NCBI GenBank assembly: GCA_031292735.1
Contig: JARLGP010000096.1
Span: forward strand, 1-42,283
Reading direction: 5' to 3'
Source of the DNA: Holophaga sp.
Lineage (GTDB): Bacteria; Acidobacteriota; Holophagae; Holophagales; Holophagaceae
Length of the DNA stretch: 42,283 bases
In this document: one piece after another, positions 15,787 through 24,132 of the stretch
How the letters are laid out: every line of letters begins with the position of its first letter
How positions within the stretch are numbered: position 1 is the first letter of the stretch
Position numbers and translations under genes: made by a program
The notes under the pieces: model-generated
The model's input: the letters and a program-made list of their open reading frames with translations, nothing else
Database searches by the model: none
Told to the model about the DNA's origin: nothing

Positions 15787-17934
15787 GTGGCGCTTATCGA
15801 TATCCTCAGCAGTCCGCACCCGCCCCGGCGCCTGCTGGGAAGGCCGGAACCCCAGGACCTGCTGGTTTCCCGCCTGCCCTGGATCCTGGGCAGCATGCTG
15901 ATTTGGGTGGTGATGATCACCCTGCGCCTGGTCTGGCTGCAGGTGGTGGAGCACCCCTACTACCGCACCCGGGCGGAGCACCAGCACACCGTGGTGGTGC
16001 CCATCGAGCCGATCCGGGGCGAGCTGCGCGACCGCAGGGGCGGGTCCCTGGCCATCTCCCTGAAGGTGGAAAGCCTGTTCTGCACCCCCCCGGCGTTCTA
16101 CCCGGATTACCGGGCCGGCAAGGGGGATTCGGTGCGCAACTGGGGCGATCCGGACCGCGACGCCGCCCGCAAGGTGGCGGTGAAGCTGGCGCCCCTGCTG
16201 GACATGCCGGTGCCGGTGGTGCTGGAGAAGCTGCTGCGCAAGAAGCCGTTCGTGTGGATGGAGCGGCAGCTGGCCCCGGTCAAGGCCGCCGGCATCCGCG
16301 CGCTCAAGCTGGACGGGGTGGACTTCCTGCCGGAGAGCAAGCGCCAGTACCCGCGCGGCAGCCTGGCCTGCCAGATCGTCGGCTTCACCAACATCGACGG
16401 CATCGGCCAGCTGGGCATCGAAAGGACCTTCAACGAGCAGCTGGCGGGCCAGCAGGGCGAGCTCATCGCCCCCCGGGACGCCAAGGGCCGCCTGCTGATC
16501 CTGGAGGAGAACTTCGCCAAGATTCCGGTGAACGGCTCCACCCTGCAGCTCACCCTGGACGCCACCATCCAGCACCTGATCGAGGAGGCCCTGGATGCGG
16601 CGGTGCAGCGCTGCCACCCGGCCACCGCCTACGCGGTGGTGGTGGATCCCTACACCGGGGAGATCCTGGCCATGGCCGGAACCCCCACCTTCGACCCCAA
16701 CCACATCATGCCGAAGAAGTTCATGAACCGCAGCGAAAACGAGTGGTCCGCCGCGGACAAGGAGGAGTACAAGCAGTACCAGGACCGGCAGCGGGCCGCG
16801 CGCAAGGTGCACCCGCTGGAGGACAGCTACGAGCCCGGCTCCACCATGAAGATCTTCACCACCGCCATCGCCCTGGAGGAACGCAAGGTGCACCTGGGCG
16901 AGGTCATCAACTGCGAAGGCGGCCGCTGGTACCACAACGGCGCCGCGATCACCGACGACCATCACTTCGGCTCGCTCACCTTCGAAGAGGTCCTGTGGCA
17001 CAGCTCCAACATCGGCGCCGCCAAGATCGGCCTGCGGCTGGACCCGGCGGTGCACTACCAGTACCTGCGCAAGTTCGGCTTCGGCGAGCCCACCGGGCTG
17101 AATTTCCCCGGGGAGACCGCGGGCCGGCTGCTGGCGCCGGACCGCTGGAGCAACACCACCCAGCAGACCATGTGCTACGGCTACGGCCTGTCGGTCTCGC
17201 CGCTGCAGGTGCTCATGGCCGGCTGCGCCCTGGCCAACGGGGGCCGGCTCATGCAGCCCTACATCGTGCAGAAGATCTTCAACGACCAGGGGGTGATGCT
17301 CACCGAGTTCAAGCCCCAGGTGAAGGCCCAGGTGATCAGCGAGGAGACCTCGGGCATGATGCGCGAGGCGCTCAAGGGCGTCATCCTCAACGGCACCGCG
17401 CGGCTGGCCAAGCTGGACGGCAACGTGGAGGCCTTCGGCAAGACCGGCACCGCCCGCAAGCTCATCAACGGCAAGTATGACCCTCGGCGGCACTACGCCT
17501 CCTTCATGGGGTTCTTTCCCGCCGACAAGCCGCAGTACGGGATCCTGTTCATGCTGGACGACCCGGGCGGCGACGTGGAAGGCGGCACCGTGGCGGCGCC
17601 GCTGTTCAAGCAGGTGGCCGACGGGATCATGCGCTACCGGCTGACCGGCCGGGACAGCGAACCCGAGGCGGACCTGAAGCTGGGCCTCCGGGACTGGCCG
17701 GTGAGCGAGAACGACGAGGCGGTGGTCCACGTGGAGGTGGGCAAGGTGCCCGAGCTCAAGGGCCTCACCTTGAAATCGGCCATCCAGCGGGTGATCCTGG
17801 CCGGCGGGGTGCCGGAGCTGGAGGGGCTGGGAACCATCGGCCAGACCGCGCTCAGGGTGCAGGACCAGAGCCCGCCGGCCGGGACCGCCCTGTCGGCGCA
17901 GACCATCGTGAAAATCAGAGTGGGGGGTCCATGA
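15787..17934 (+). CDS. ftsI: Penicillin-binding protein, FtsI-type transpeptidase with PASTA domain
   Basis: A 715-residue class B PBP. It has one membrane segment near residues 35-52 and the dimerisation domain to about residue 230. The transpeptidase motifs are YEPGSTMKIF (SxxK nucleophile), WHSSNIGAAKIG (SxN) and FGKTGTARK (KTG). A C-terminal PASTA-like repeat (VGKVPELKGLTLKSAIQ...) follows. It cross-links septal peptidoglycan outside the inner membrane. The GTG at 15787 is preferred because GGCGGAG stands five bases before it; an in-frame ATG at 15769 has a poor site. The stop overlaps murE by four bases. Placement at the head of a mur cluster supports FtsI. The usual upstream genes (mraZ, mraW, ftsL) are not present. 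Confidence 0.88.
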   Translation: MALIDILSSPHPPRRLLGRPEPQDLLVSRLPWILGSMLIWVVMITLRLVWLQVVEHPYYRTRAEHQHTVVVPIEPIRGELRDRRGGSLAISLKVESLFCTPPAFYPDYRAGKGDSVRNWGDPDRDAARKVAVKLAPLLDMPVPVVLEKLLRKKPFVWMERQLAPVKAAGIRALKLDGVDFLPESKRQYPRGSLACQIVGFTNIDGIGQLGIERTFNEQLAGQQGELIAPRDAKGRLLILEENFAKIPVNGSTLQLTLDATIQHLIEEALDAAVQRCHPATAYAVVVDPYTGEILAMAGTPTFDPNHIMPKKFMNRSENEWSAADKEEYKQYQDRQRAARKVHPLEDSYEPGSTMKIFTTAIALEERKVHLGEVINCEGGRWYHNGAAITDDHHFGSLTFEEVLWHSSNIGAAKIGLRLDPAVHYQYLRKFGFGEPTGLNFPGETAGRLLAPDRWSNTTQQTMCYGYGLSVSPLQVLMAGCALANGGRLMQPYIVQKIFNDQGVMLTEFKPQVKAQVISEETSGMMREALKGVILNGTARLAKLDGNVEAFGKTGTARKLINGKYDPRRHYASFMGFFPADKPQYGILFMLDDPGGDVEGGTVAAPLFKQVADGIMRYRLTGRDSEPEADLKLGLRDWPVSENDEAVVHVEVGKVPELKGLTLKSAIQRVILAGGVPELEGLGTIGQTALRVQDQSPPAGTALSAQTIVKIRVGGP

Positions 17935-19433
17935 GATTCGTAGACTGGATGCGCGACGAGGATGTGCAGGAAGCCTCCGGGCTGCCGGTGGGCGGCGCCG
18001 AGGTGGAGCACGTGACCTGTGACAGCCGCGAGGTGAAGCCGGGCTGGGCCTTCGTGGCGCTCAAGGGCGAACGCAAGGACGGCGCCGAGTTCGTGCCGGC
18101 GGTGCTGGCGGCGGGGGCCGCGGCGGTGCTGTGCGACCGCCCGCTGGAGCTCCCCGCCCAGGTCCCCTATGCCCGGCTGGGCGACGGCCGGCGCAGCATG
18201 GCGCTGCTGGCCCGCAAGCTGTACGGCGAACCGGACCGGCGGCTGGCCCTCATCGGCGTCACCGGCACCAACGGCAAGACCACCACCACCACCCTCATCC
18301 GCCAGCTGCTGCGGCTGTCCGGCCTGGGCTGCGGGCTCATGGGCAGCGTCACCAACGCCGCCGGCGACCGGGAGGAACGGGCCCTGCTCACCACCCCGGA
18401 AAGCCCGGTGTTCTACCGCTGGATCAAGGAGTCGGTGGACGTGGGCGACGTGGCGGTGGCGGTGGAGGTTTCCAGCCACAGCCTGATGCAGGCCCGGGTG
18501 CACGGCGCCCGGTTCAAGGTCGGCCTGTTCACCAACCTCACCCAGGACCACCTGGATTTCCACGTGACCATGGAGGCCTACTTCCAGGCCAAGGTCCGGC
18601 TGTTCCTGCAGAGCGGGCGCGGCCTGAGCAACGCCGACGACCCCTACGGCCGGCGGCTCCTGGCCGAACATCCGGGGCTGCTGTCCTACGCGGTGGACCA
18701 GCCCGCGGACTACCGGATCACCGACCTGGCCCTCAGCCCCACCGGCACCTCGTTCCGGCTGACCACCCCGGCCGGCGCCTGGCAGGTGCAGAGCCCGCTG
18801 CTGGGCCGGTTCAACGCCTACAACCTGCTGGCCGCCCTGGCCGCCCTGGCCGAGGCCGGGTTCCCGCTGGAGCGGCTGCTGCCGGCCCTGCCGGGCATCA
18901 CCGGCGCGCCCGGCCGGCTGGACCGGGTGGACTGCGGCCAGCCGTTCGGGGTCATGGTGGACTACGCCCACACCCCCGACGCCCTGGAAAAGCTGCTGAT
19001 CGAAGGCAAGCGCCTGCTGCCCCCGGGCGGCCGGCTGCACGTGCTGTTCGGTTGCGGCGGCAGCCGGGACCGCACCAAGCGCCCCATCATGGCCGCCACC
19101 GTGGCCGCCGGGGCGGACGTGATCTGGCACACCTCCGACAACACCCGCTGGGAGGAGCCGGAACCGATCATGGACGACGGGGCCCAGGGCATTCCCGAAG
19201 CGCTGCGCCAGGATCCGGCCCGCTACCACCGGATCACCGACCGGGCCCTGGCGGTGGCCGCGGCGGTGGCCGACTGCCGTCCCGGCGACCTGCTGCTGCT
19301 GGCCGGCAAGGGCCACGAACCCTACCAGGACGTGATGGGGGTCAAGCACCCCTACAGCGACCGCGCCGCGGTGGAAGCGGCCCTCCAGGGCCGCACGGTG
19401 CCCCGGCCCTGGGCCCAGGAAGCGTCCCGATGA
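17931..19433 (+). CDS. murE: UDP-MurNAc-tripeptide synthetase (third-residue-adding ligase)
   Basis: A 500-residue Mur ligase. VTGTNGKTTTT is the P-loop, NLTQDHLDFH the central-domain motif and SSHSL the substrate loop. The C-terminal domain has GRLDRVDCG and DYAHTPDALEKLL. It adds the third amino acid to UDP-MurNAc-L-Ala-D-Glu in the cytoplasm. Enzymes that use meso-diaminopimelate carry DNPRxExP; here the motif is DNTRWEEP, with Thr for Pro, so diaminopimelate is likely but the change is unusual. It overlaps ftsI upstream and murF downstream, each by four bases, in one tight operon. Confidence 0.93.
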   Translation: MRFVDWMRDEDVQEASGLPVGGAEVEHVTCDSREVKPGWAFVALKGERKDGAEFVPAVLAAGAAAVLCDRPLELPAQVPYARLGDGRRSMALLARKLYGEPDRRLALIGVTGTNGKTTTTTLIRQLLRLSGLGCGLMGSVTNAAGDREERALLTTPESPVFYRWIKESVDVGDVAVAVEVSSHSLMQARVHGARFKVGLFTNLTQDHLDFHVTMEAYFQAKVRLFLQSGRGLSNADDPYGRRLLAEHPGLLSYAVDQPADYRITDLALSPTGTSFRLTTPAGAWQVQSPLLGRFNAYNLLAALAALAEAGFPLERLLPALPGITGAPGRLDRVDCGQPFGVMVDYAHTPDALEKLLIEGKRLLPPGGRLHVLFGCGGSRDRTKRPIMAATVAAGADVIWHTSDNTRWEEPEPIMDDGAQGIPEALRQDPARYHRITDRALAVAAAVADCRPGDLLLLAGKGHEPYQDVMGVKHPYSDRAAVEAALQGRTVPRPWAQEASR

Positions 19434-20788
19434 GCCTCTGGACCCTCGCACAGGCCCAGGCGGCGGTGGGCGGAACCCTGGTGGGCGACGGCCGGCTGGC
19501 GCCGGCGGCGCTGTCCATGGACACCCGCACCATCCGGCCCGGCGACGGCTTCGTGGCCATCCGCGCCCAGCGGGACGGCCACGCCTTCGCCGCCCAGGCG
19601 GTGGCCAAGGGCGCCGCCGCCCTGGTGGTCGATCACGAGCTGCCCTTCGACCTGCCCCAGCTCATCGTGCCGGACACCCTGGCCGGGCTCCAGCGCTGGG
19701 GCCAGGCCCGGCTCGAGGCCTGCCGGCCCCGGGTGGTGCTGGCGGTCACCGGCTCGGTGGGCAAGACCAGCACCAAGGAGCTGCTGGCCGGCGCCACCGG
19801 CGGCTGGAAGACCCCCGGCAACCGCAACAACACCTTCGGCCTGCCCGAGGCCCTGGCCACCCTGCCCGAAGGCCTGGACGCGGCGGTGCTGGAGATGGGC
19901 ATGTCCACTGCCGACGAGATCAGCCGGCTCACCGCCATCGCCCCGCCGGATTTCGGCGCGATCACCAACATCGGCTCGGCGCACATGGAGAACTTCCCCG
20001 ACGGCCAGCAGGGCATCGCCCGGGCCAAGGGACAGCTGGTGGAGGGGCTCCGGCCCGGTGGCGCCTGGGTGCACCTGGCCGCCGATTCCTGGTGCCGCTG
20101 GGTGGCGCTGCAGCCCTGGGCCGGCCGGGCCCGGGCGGTGGCGGTGGGCGAGGGCTGCGCCTTCGGCTGGGAGGACGAGCAATCCCTGGGGGTCCGGGGC
20201 GAGCGCTTCGCCCTGCGCTTTCCCGGCGGCCGGCTGGAAGTCCGGCTGCGGCTGCGGGGCGGGCACCAGGTGCGCAACGCCGCCCTGGCCGGATCCCTGG
20301 CCATCCTGGCCGGGTTCGATCCGGAGCGGGTGGTCCTGGGCATGGGCACGGTGGAGCCGGACCCGGGCCGGGGCCGGCTGCACGCCCTGGCCCAGGGCGG
20401 CTGGCTGCTGGACGAGAGCTACAACGCCAGCCCGGATTCCATCCTGGCCTGCGTGAGCGCCCTGCTGCCGCTGGAAGGCGGCGAGCCGGTGGCGGTGCTG
20501 GGCTGCATGCGCGAACTGGGGCCCGGGTCCGAGCAGATGCACCGGGAAACCGGGGCGGCGCTCCGGGCGGCGGGGCTCAGCCGGGTGTGGGTGTACGGCG
20601 ACCAGGCGCGGGCCCTGGCCGAGGGCTTCGGCCCCCAGGCCCGGGCCTACCCGGATTTCCCGGACCTGCGCGACGATCCCCAGGGGCTGGCCGCGCTGCC
20701 GGCCGGCGGCCGGATCCTGGTAAAGGGCAGCCGCTACTGGGCCACGGAGCAGGCGGTGCAGTGGCTCCTGGAGCATGCCAAGGCCTGA
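19430..20788 (+). CDS. murF: UDP-MurNAc-tripeptide--D-Ala-D-Ala ligase
   Basis: A 452-residue Mur ligase that adds D-Ala-D-Ala to complete the UDP-MurNAc pentapeptide. VTGSVGKTSTKELL is the P-loop, with Ser-Val where many have Gly-Ser/Asn. TPGNRNNTFGLP and EMGMSTADEI are typical of MurF, as are NIGSAHMENF and DESYNASPDSI. The N-terminal UDP-binding domain is shorter than in some families but complete. It starts within the murE stop (ATGA), and 61 bases separate it from mraY. Confidence 0.93.
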   Translation: MSLWTLAQAQAAVGGTLVGDGRLAPAALSMDTRTIRPGDGFVAIRAQRDGHAFAAQAVAKGAAALVVDHELPFDLPQLIVPDTLAGLQRWGQARLEACRPRVVLAVTGSVGKTSTKELLAGATGGWKTPGNRNNTFGLPEALATLPEGLDAAVLEMGMSTADEISRLTAIAPPDFGAITNIGSAHMENFPDGQQGIARAKGQLVEGLRPGGAWVHLAADSWCRWVALQPWAGRARAVAVGEGCAFGWEDEQSLGVRGERFALRFPGGRLEVRLRLRGGHQVRNAALAGSLAILAGFDPERVVLGMGTVEPDPGRGRLHALAQGGWLLDESYNASPDSILACVSALLPLEGGEPVAVLGCMRELGPGSEQMHRETGAALRAAGLSRVWVYGDQARALAEGFGPQARAYPDFPDLRDDPQGLAALPAGGRILVKGSRYWATEQAVQWLLEHAKA

Positions 20789-20849
20789 TCGGCCGGTCTC
20801 CGGTTGGGAAAAAAACGCAACGAATCGAATCAACGTATGATGGATATCC

Positions 20850-21938
20850 ATGATCCCTTGGCTGCTCTTTCCCCTTCGCGACACCATCCCCGGATTCGCC
20901 GTATTCCGCTACGTGACCTTCCGGGCGGCCATGGCCGCGGCCTCGGCCATGATCCTGTCGCTGCTGTTCGGCCCGCTGGTGATCCGCACCCTCACCCGGC
21001 TCAAGATGGACCAGCCGATCCTGGCCGACAGCCCCGAGAACCACCAGTGCAAGGCCGGCACCCCCACCATGGGCGGCCTGCTGATCGTCGGCGCCATCGT
21101 GGTGTCCACCGTGCTCTGGTGCGACCTGGCCAGCGGCGGCATCTGGGTGGCCCTGGTCTCCCTGGTGGGCTTCGGCCTGGTGGGCGCCTGCGATGACGCC
21201 AAGAAGCTCATGCGCAAGCAGAACCTGGGGCTGCGCAGCTGGCAGAAGATGCTGCTGCTCACCGTCATCACCCTGATGGTGGCCTACCTGATCCTGCACT
21301 TCAACCTGCGCGGCACCCACACCGAGCAGCTGTCGGTGCCCTTCTTCAAGAACTTCAAGCCGCACGTGGGCATCTTCCTGGTGCCCTGGATCTGGCTGGT
21401 GATGGAGGGCACCAGCAACGCGGTGAACCTCACCGACGGCCTGGACGGCCTGGCGGTGGGCGGCACCCTGATCGTGGCCACCACCTTCGCCATCCTGGCC
21501 TACGTGGCGGGCCACGCCAAGATCGCCACCTACCTCATGGTGCCCCACGTGCCCGGCGGCGGCGAGCTGACCGTGTTCATGGCCGCCATGGGCGGGGCCT
21601 CCCTGGGCTTCCTCTGGTACAACGCGCATCCCGCCGAGGTGTTCATGGGCGACACCGGCTCCCTGGCCCTGGGCGGCGCCCTGGGCACGGTGGCCATCAT
21701 GATCAAGCAGGAGCTGCTGCTGGTGATCGCCGGCGGCCTGTTCGTGCTGGAGGCCTTCAGCGTGATCCTGCAGGTGGGCAGCTTCAAGCTCCGGGGCGGC
21801 AAGCGGATCTTCCGCATGGCCCCGTTCCATCACCACATGGAGCTGGGCGGGCTGAAGGAGACCAAGGTGGTGATCCGCCTGTGGATCACCGCCATCGTCT
21901 GCTGCGTGCTGGCGCTCAGCTCGCTCAAGCTGAGGTAG
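20850..21938 (+). CDS. mraY: Phospho-N-acetylmuramoyl-pentapeptide transferase
   Basis: A 362-residue membrane enzyme with about ten transmembrane segments. It transfers phospho-MurNAc-pentapeptide to undecaprenyl phosphate, forming lipid I. Diagnostic motifs are the acidic pair in GACDDAKK, NAVNLTDGLDGLA, FMGDTGSLALGG and the C-terminal FHHHMELGG. Length equals the E. coli enzyme. The start lies in a 12-base palindrome (ATGGATATCCAT). Its 3' end overlaps a convergent EAL-domain gene by 14 bases, where ftsW or murD would usually follow. Confidence 0.95.
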   Translation: MIPWLLFPLRDTIPGFAVFRYVTFRAAMAAASAMILSLLFGPLVIRTLTRLKMDQPILADSPENHQCKAGTPTMGGLLIVGAIVVSTVLWCDLASGGIWVALVSLVGFGLVGACDDAKKLMRKQNLGLRSWQKMLLLTVITLMVAYLILHFNLRGTHTEQLSVPFFKNFKPHVGIFLVPWIWLVMEGTSNAVNLTDGLDGLAVGGTLIVATTFAILAYVAGHAKIATYLMVPHVPGGGELTVFMAAMGGASLGFLWYNAHPAEVFMGDTGSLALGGALGTVAIMIKQELLLVIAGGLFVLEAFSVILQVGSFKLRGGKRIFRMAPFHHHMELGGLKETKVVIRLWITAIVCCVLALSSLKLR

Positions 21939-22668
21939 GCGGCCGCAGCGGCTCCGGCTGGCCGAAGATGAAGCCCTGGCCCCAGGGCACGTCGGCGTCG
22001 ATGACCGCCTGCAGCTCCTCCGCCGTCTCGATCCCTTCGGCGATGTAGCCCACCCGCATGCGCTCGGCGAACAGGGCCAGGGCGTTGAGCAGCGCGGCCT
22101 GGTAGGGGTGCCGGTGCACGTCGCGCACCAGGCTGCGGTCCACCTTGATGAAGTCCGGCGCCAGCCGGGCCATGTGCGAAAGGGAGGCGACGCCCGAGCC
22201 CAGGTCGTCCACCGCCACCCGCAGGCCGATGTCGCGCAGGCGCCGGGCGAAGCCCTCCAGCTGGTCCAGGTCGTGCATGGCGCTGGTCTCGGTGAGCTCC
22301 AGGACGATCCGGTGCGGCGGGATGGGCAGGTCCCACACCCAGGCCTGGATGCGGTCCCAGAAATCGGGATGCTCCAGGGTCAGCGGGCTGAGGTTGACGA
22401 ACACCAGGTGGTCGGTGATGGGGTGCCGGGCCAGGGCGTCGAACACCGTGCCCACGCACAGCAGGTCCAGCCGCACCCGCAGCTCGGGGGACAGGCTGAG
22501 GTCCTCCAGCAGGCTGCCCACGGCGCGCAGCCGGCCGTCGTCCCCCTGGAACCGGGTGAGCATCTCCTCGGCCTTGGTCTCGCCGCTCTTCAGCGCCACG
22601 ATGGGGTGGGCGTAGGTGATCGCCTGGCGCTCGCCGCTCAGGATGCTCTGGAGCATGTTCTCGTTCAT
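21925..22668 (-). CDS. EAL-domain protein, probable cyclic-di-GMP phosphodiesterase
   Basis: A 247-residue protein that is nearly all EAL domain, with no membrane or sensor part. The signature EAL appears as EML (AEEMLTRF). Other catalytic positions look intact: VNLSP (metal-binding Asn), ELTE, DDLGSG, FIKVDRSL (Lys), AEGIET and the Gln of GQGFIFG. An active c-di-GMP hydrolase is therefore likely, though a receptor role cannot be excluded. It sits on the opposite strand inside the cell wall cluster, between mraY and murD, and overlaps the mraY 3' end. GGAGG lies about 15 bases upstream of the start, a longer spacing than usual. Confidence 0.85.
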   Translation of the reverse strand: MNENMLQSILSGERQAITYAHPIVALKSGETKAEEMLTRFQGDDGRLRAVGSLLEDLSLSPELRVRLDLLCVGTVFDALARHPITDHLVFVNLSPLTLEHPDFWDRIQAWVWDLPIPPHRIVLELTETSAMHDLDQLEGFARRLRDIGLRVAVDDLGSGVASLSHMARLAPDFIKVDRSLVRDVHRHPYQAALLNALALFAERMRVGYIAEGIETAEELQAVIDADVPWGQGFIFGQPEPLRPPTSA

Positions 22669-22779
22669 GGCTGAGCGGGGCCTCCACAGGGCCCATTCTG
22701 AACTCATTTGGCCGGTCCAAGCAGCGGAAAGCTGGCGCCGGGAGCCCTTCTTTTGCCACACTGGGGGACGGGAGTCAGC

Positions 22780-24132
22780 ATGGGCCGGATCATTGTGGTG
22801 GGAGCAGGGCGTTCGGGACTGGGGGCCGCGGAATACCTGGTCAAGGCGGGCCGGGAGGTGGTGGTCACCGAAAGCCGGCCCGGGCCGGATGCCCCGGTGG
22901 CGGCGCGGCTGGCGGAGCTGTCGGTGCTGGCCGTGTGGGGCAGCCACCCGCTGTCGCTGCTGGACAACTGCGACGAGGTGGTGCTCAGCCCCGGGGTGCC
23001 CCCCGGCAGCCCGTTCCCGCTGGCGGCGGCCCAGCGCGGCATCTCCGTGATCGGCGAACTGGAACTGGCCCACCGGGCCCTGCGCGAGCGGGCCGACGGC
23101 TCCATGCTGTTGGCAGTCACCGGCACCAACGGCAAGAGCACCACCACCGGCCTGGTGGCCCACCTGCTCAAGGCCTGCGACCTGCCCGCGGTGGCCTGCG
23201 GCAACCTGGGCACCCCGCTGATCACCGCCATGGTGGGGGCCAAGCCGGCCACCGTGTACGCCCTGGAATGCTCCAGCTACCAGCTGGAGACGGTGCGGGA
23301 CTTCCACGCCGAAGGGGCGGCCGCGCTCAACCTCACCCCCGACCACCTGGCCCGGCACGGCACCATGGAAGCCTACCGGGCGACCAAGGTGCGGATCTTC
23401 CAGCACCAGGTGGAGGACGACCTGCGCCTCACCCCCCTGGCCGATCCCGCCTTCGACGCCATGGCCCCGGGCCGGGGCCGCAGCGCCCGGTTCGGCTGGG
23501 AGTGCCCGGAGGGGCCGGGCGCCTGGTGCGACGGGCACGGCACCCTGTGGCTCAAGGACGAGTTCGGCGAGCATGCCCTGGTCTCCCGGTCCCAGCTGCT
23601 CATCCCGGGCGACCACAACGTGGAGAACGCCCTGGCGGCGGCGGTGCTGGCCCGCCACGGCGGGGCCGACCTGGAGGGCCTGCGCCTGGGCCTGAAGAGC
23701 TACCCCGGCCTGGCCCACCGCATCGCCCTGTGCGGCGAGCGGAACGGCATCAAGGCCTACAACGATTCCAAGGGCACCAACGTGGACGCCACGCTCACCG
23801 CCATCCGGGCGCTGCCCGGGCCGCTGGTGCTGCTGCTGGGCGGCCAGGACAAGGGCTCCAGCTACGGGCCGCTGCGCCAGGCCCTGGAAGGCAAGCTGCG
23901 CCGGCTGGTGTTCCTGGGCGAGGCCATCCCGCAGCTGGAGCGGGACCTGGGCGACCTGCCGCACGACACCATCCGCCCGTTCGACGAGGCCGTGGCCCGG
24001 GCCCTGGAACTGGCCCAGCCCGGCGACCAGGTGCTGCTCAGCCCGGCCTGCGCCAGCTTCGACCAGTTCGACAACTTCGAGCAGCGCGGCGACCACTTCG
24101 AAGAGCTGGTGCGGACCTGGGCGAAGGGATGA
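22780..24132 (+). CDS. murD: UDP-MurNAc-L-alanine--D-glutamate ligase
   Basis: A 450-residue Mur ligase that adds D-glutamate to UDP-MurNAc-L-Ala. The N-terminal Rossmann motif is VVGAGRSGLGAAEYL. VTGTNGKSTTTGL is the ATP loop, and NLTPDHLARHGTMEAY carries the metal-binding region. YNDSKGTN and LSPACASFDQFDNFEQRG are specific to MurD. The start at 22780 follows GGGAG by five bases; an in-frame ATG at 22708 lacks a site. The stop overlaps the next gene (ATGA), so murD and the fusion ligase are coupled. Confidence 0.94.
   Translation: MGRIIVVGAGRSGLGAAEYLVKAGREVVVTESRPGPDAPVAARLAELSVLAVWGSHPLSLLDNCDEVVLSPGVPPGSPFPLAAAQRGISVIGELELAHRALRERADGSMLLAVTGTNGKSTTTGLVAHLLKACDLPAVACGNLGTPLITAMVGAKPATVYALECSSYQLETVRDFHAEGAAALNLTPDHLARHGTMEAYRATKVRIFQHQVEDDLRLTPLADPAFDAMAPGRGRSARFGWECPEGPGAWCDGHGTLWLKDEFGEHALVSRSQLLIPGDHNVENALAAAVLARHGGADLEGLRLGLKSYPGLAHRIALCGERNGIKAYNDSKGTNVDATLTAIRALPGPLVLLLGGQDKGSSYGPLRQALEGKLRRLVFLGEAIPQLERDLGDLPHDTIRPFDEAVARALELAQPGDQVLLSPACASFDQFDNFEQRGDHFEELVRTWAKG

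Noticed and set aside
14578..17730. Minus-strand open frame of 1050 codons
   Set aside because: It is antisense to ftsI and out of frame with the hydrolase. Composition is that of a shadow frame, with no motif.
20837..20855. Palindrome ATGGATATCCAT at the mraY start as an operator
   Set aside because: It overlaps the start codon and has no spacing typical of a binding site; 12 bases may arise by chance.
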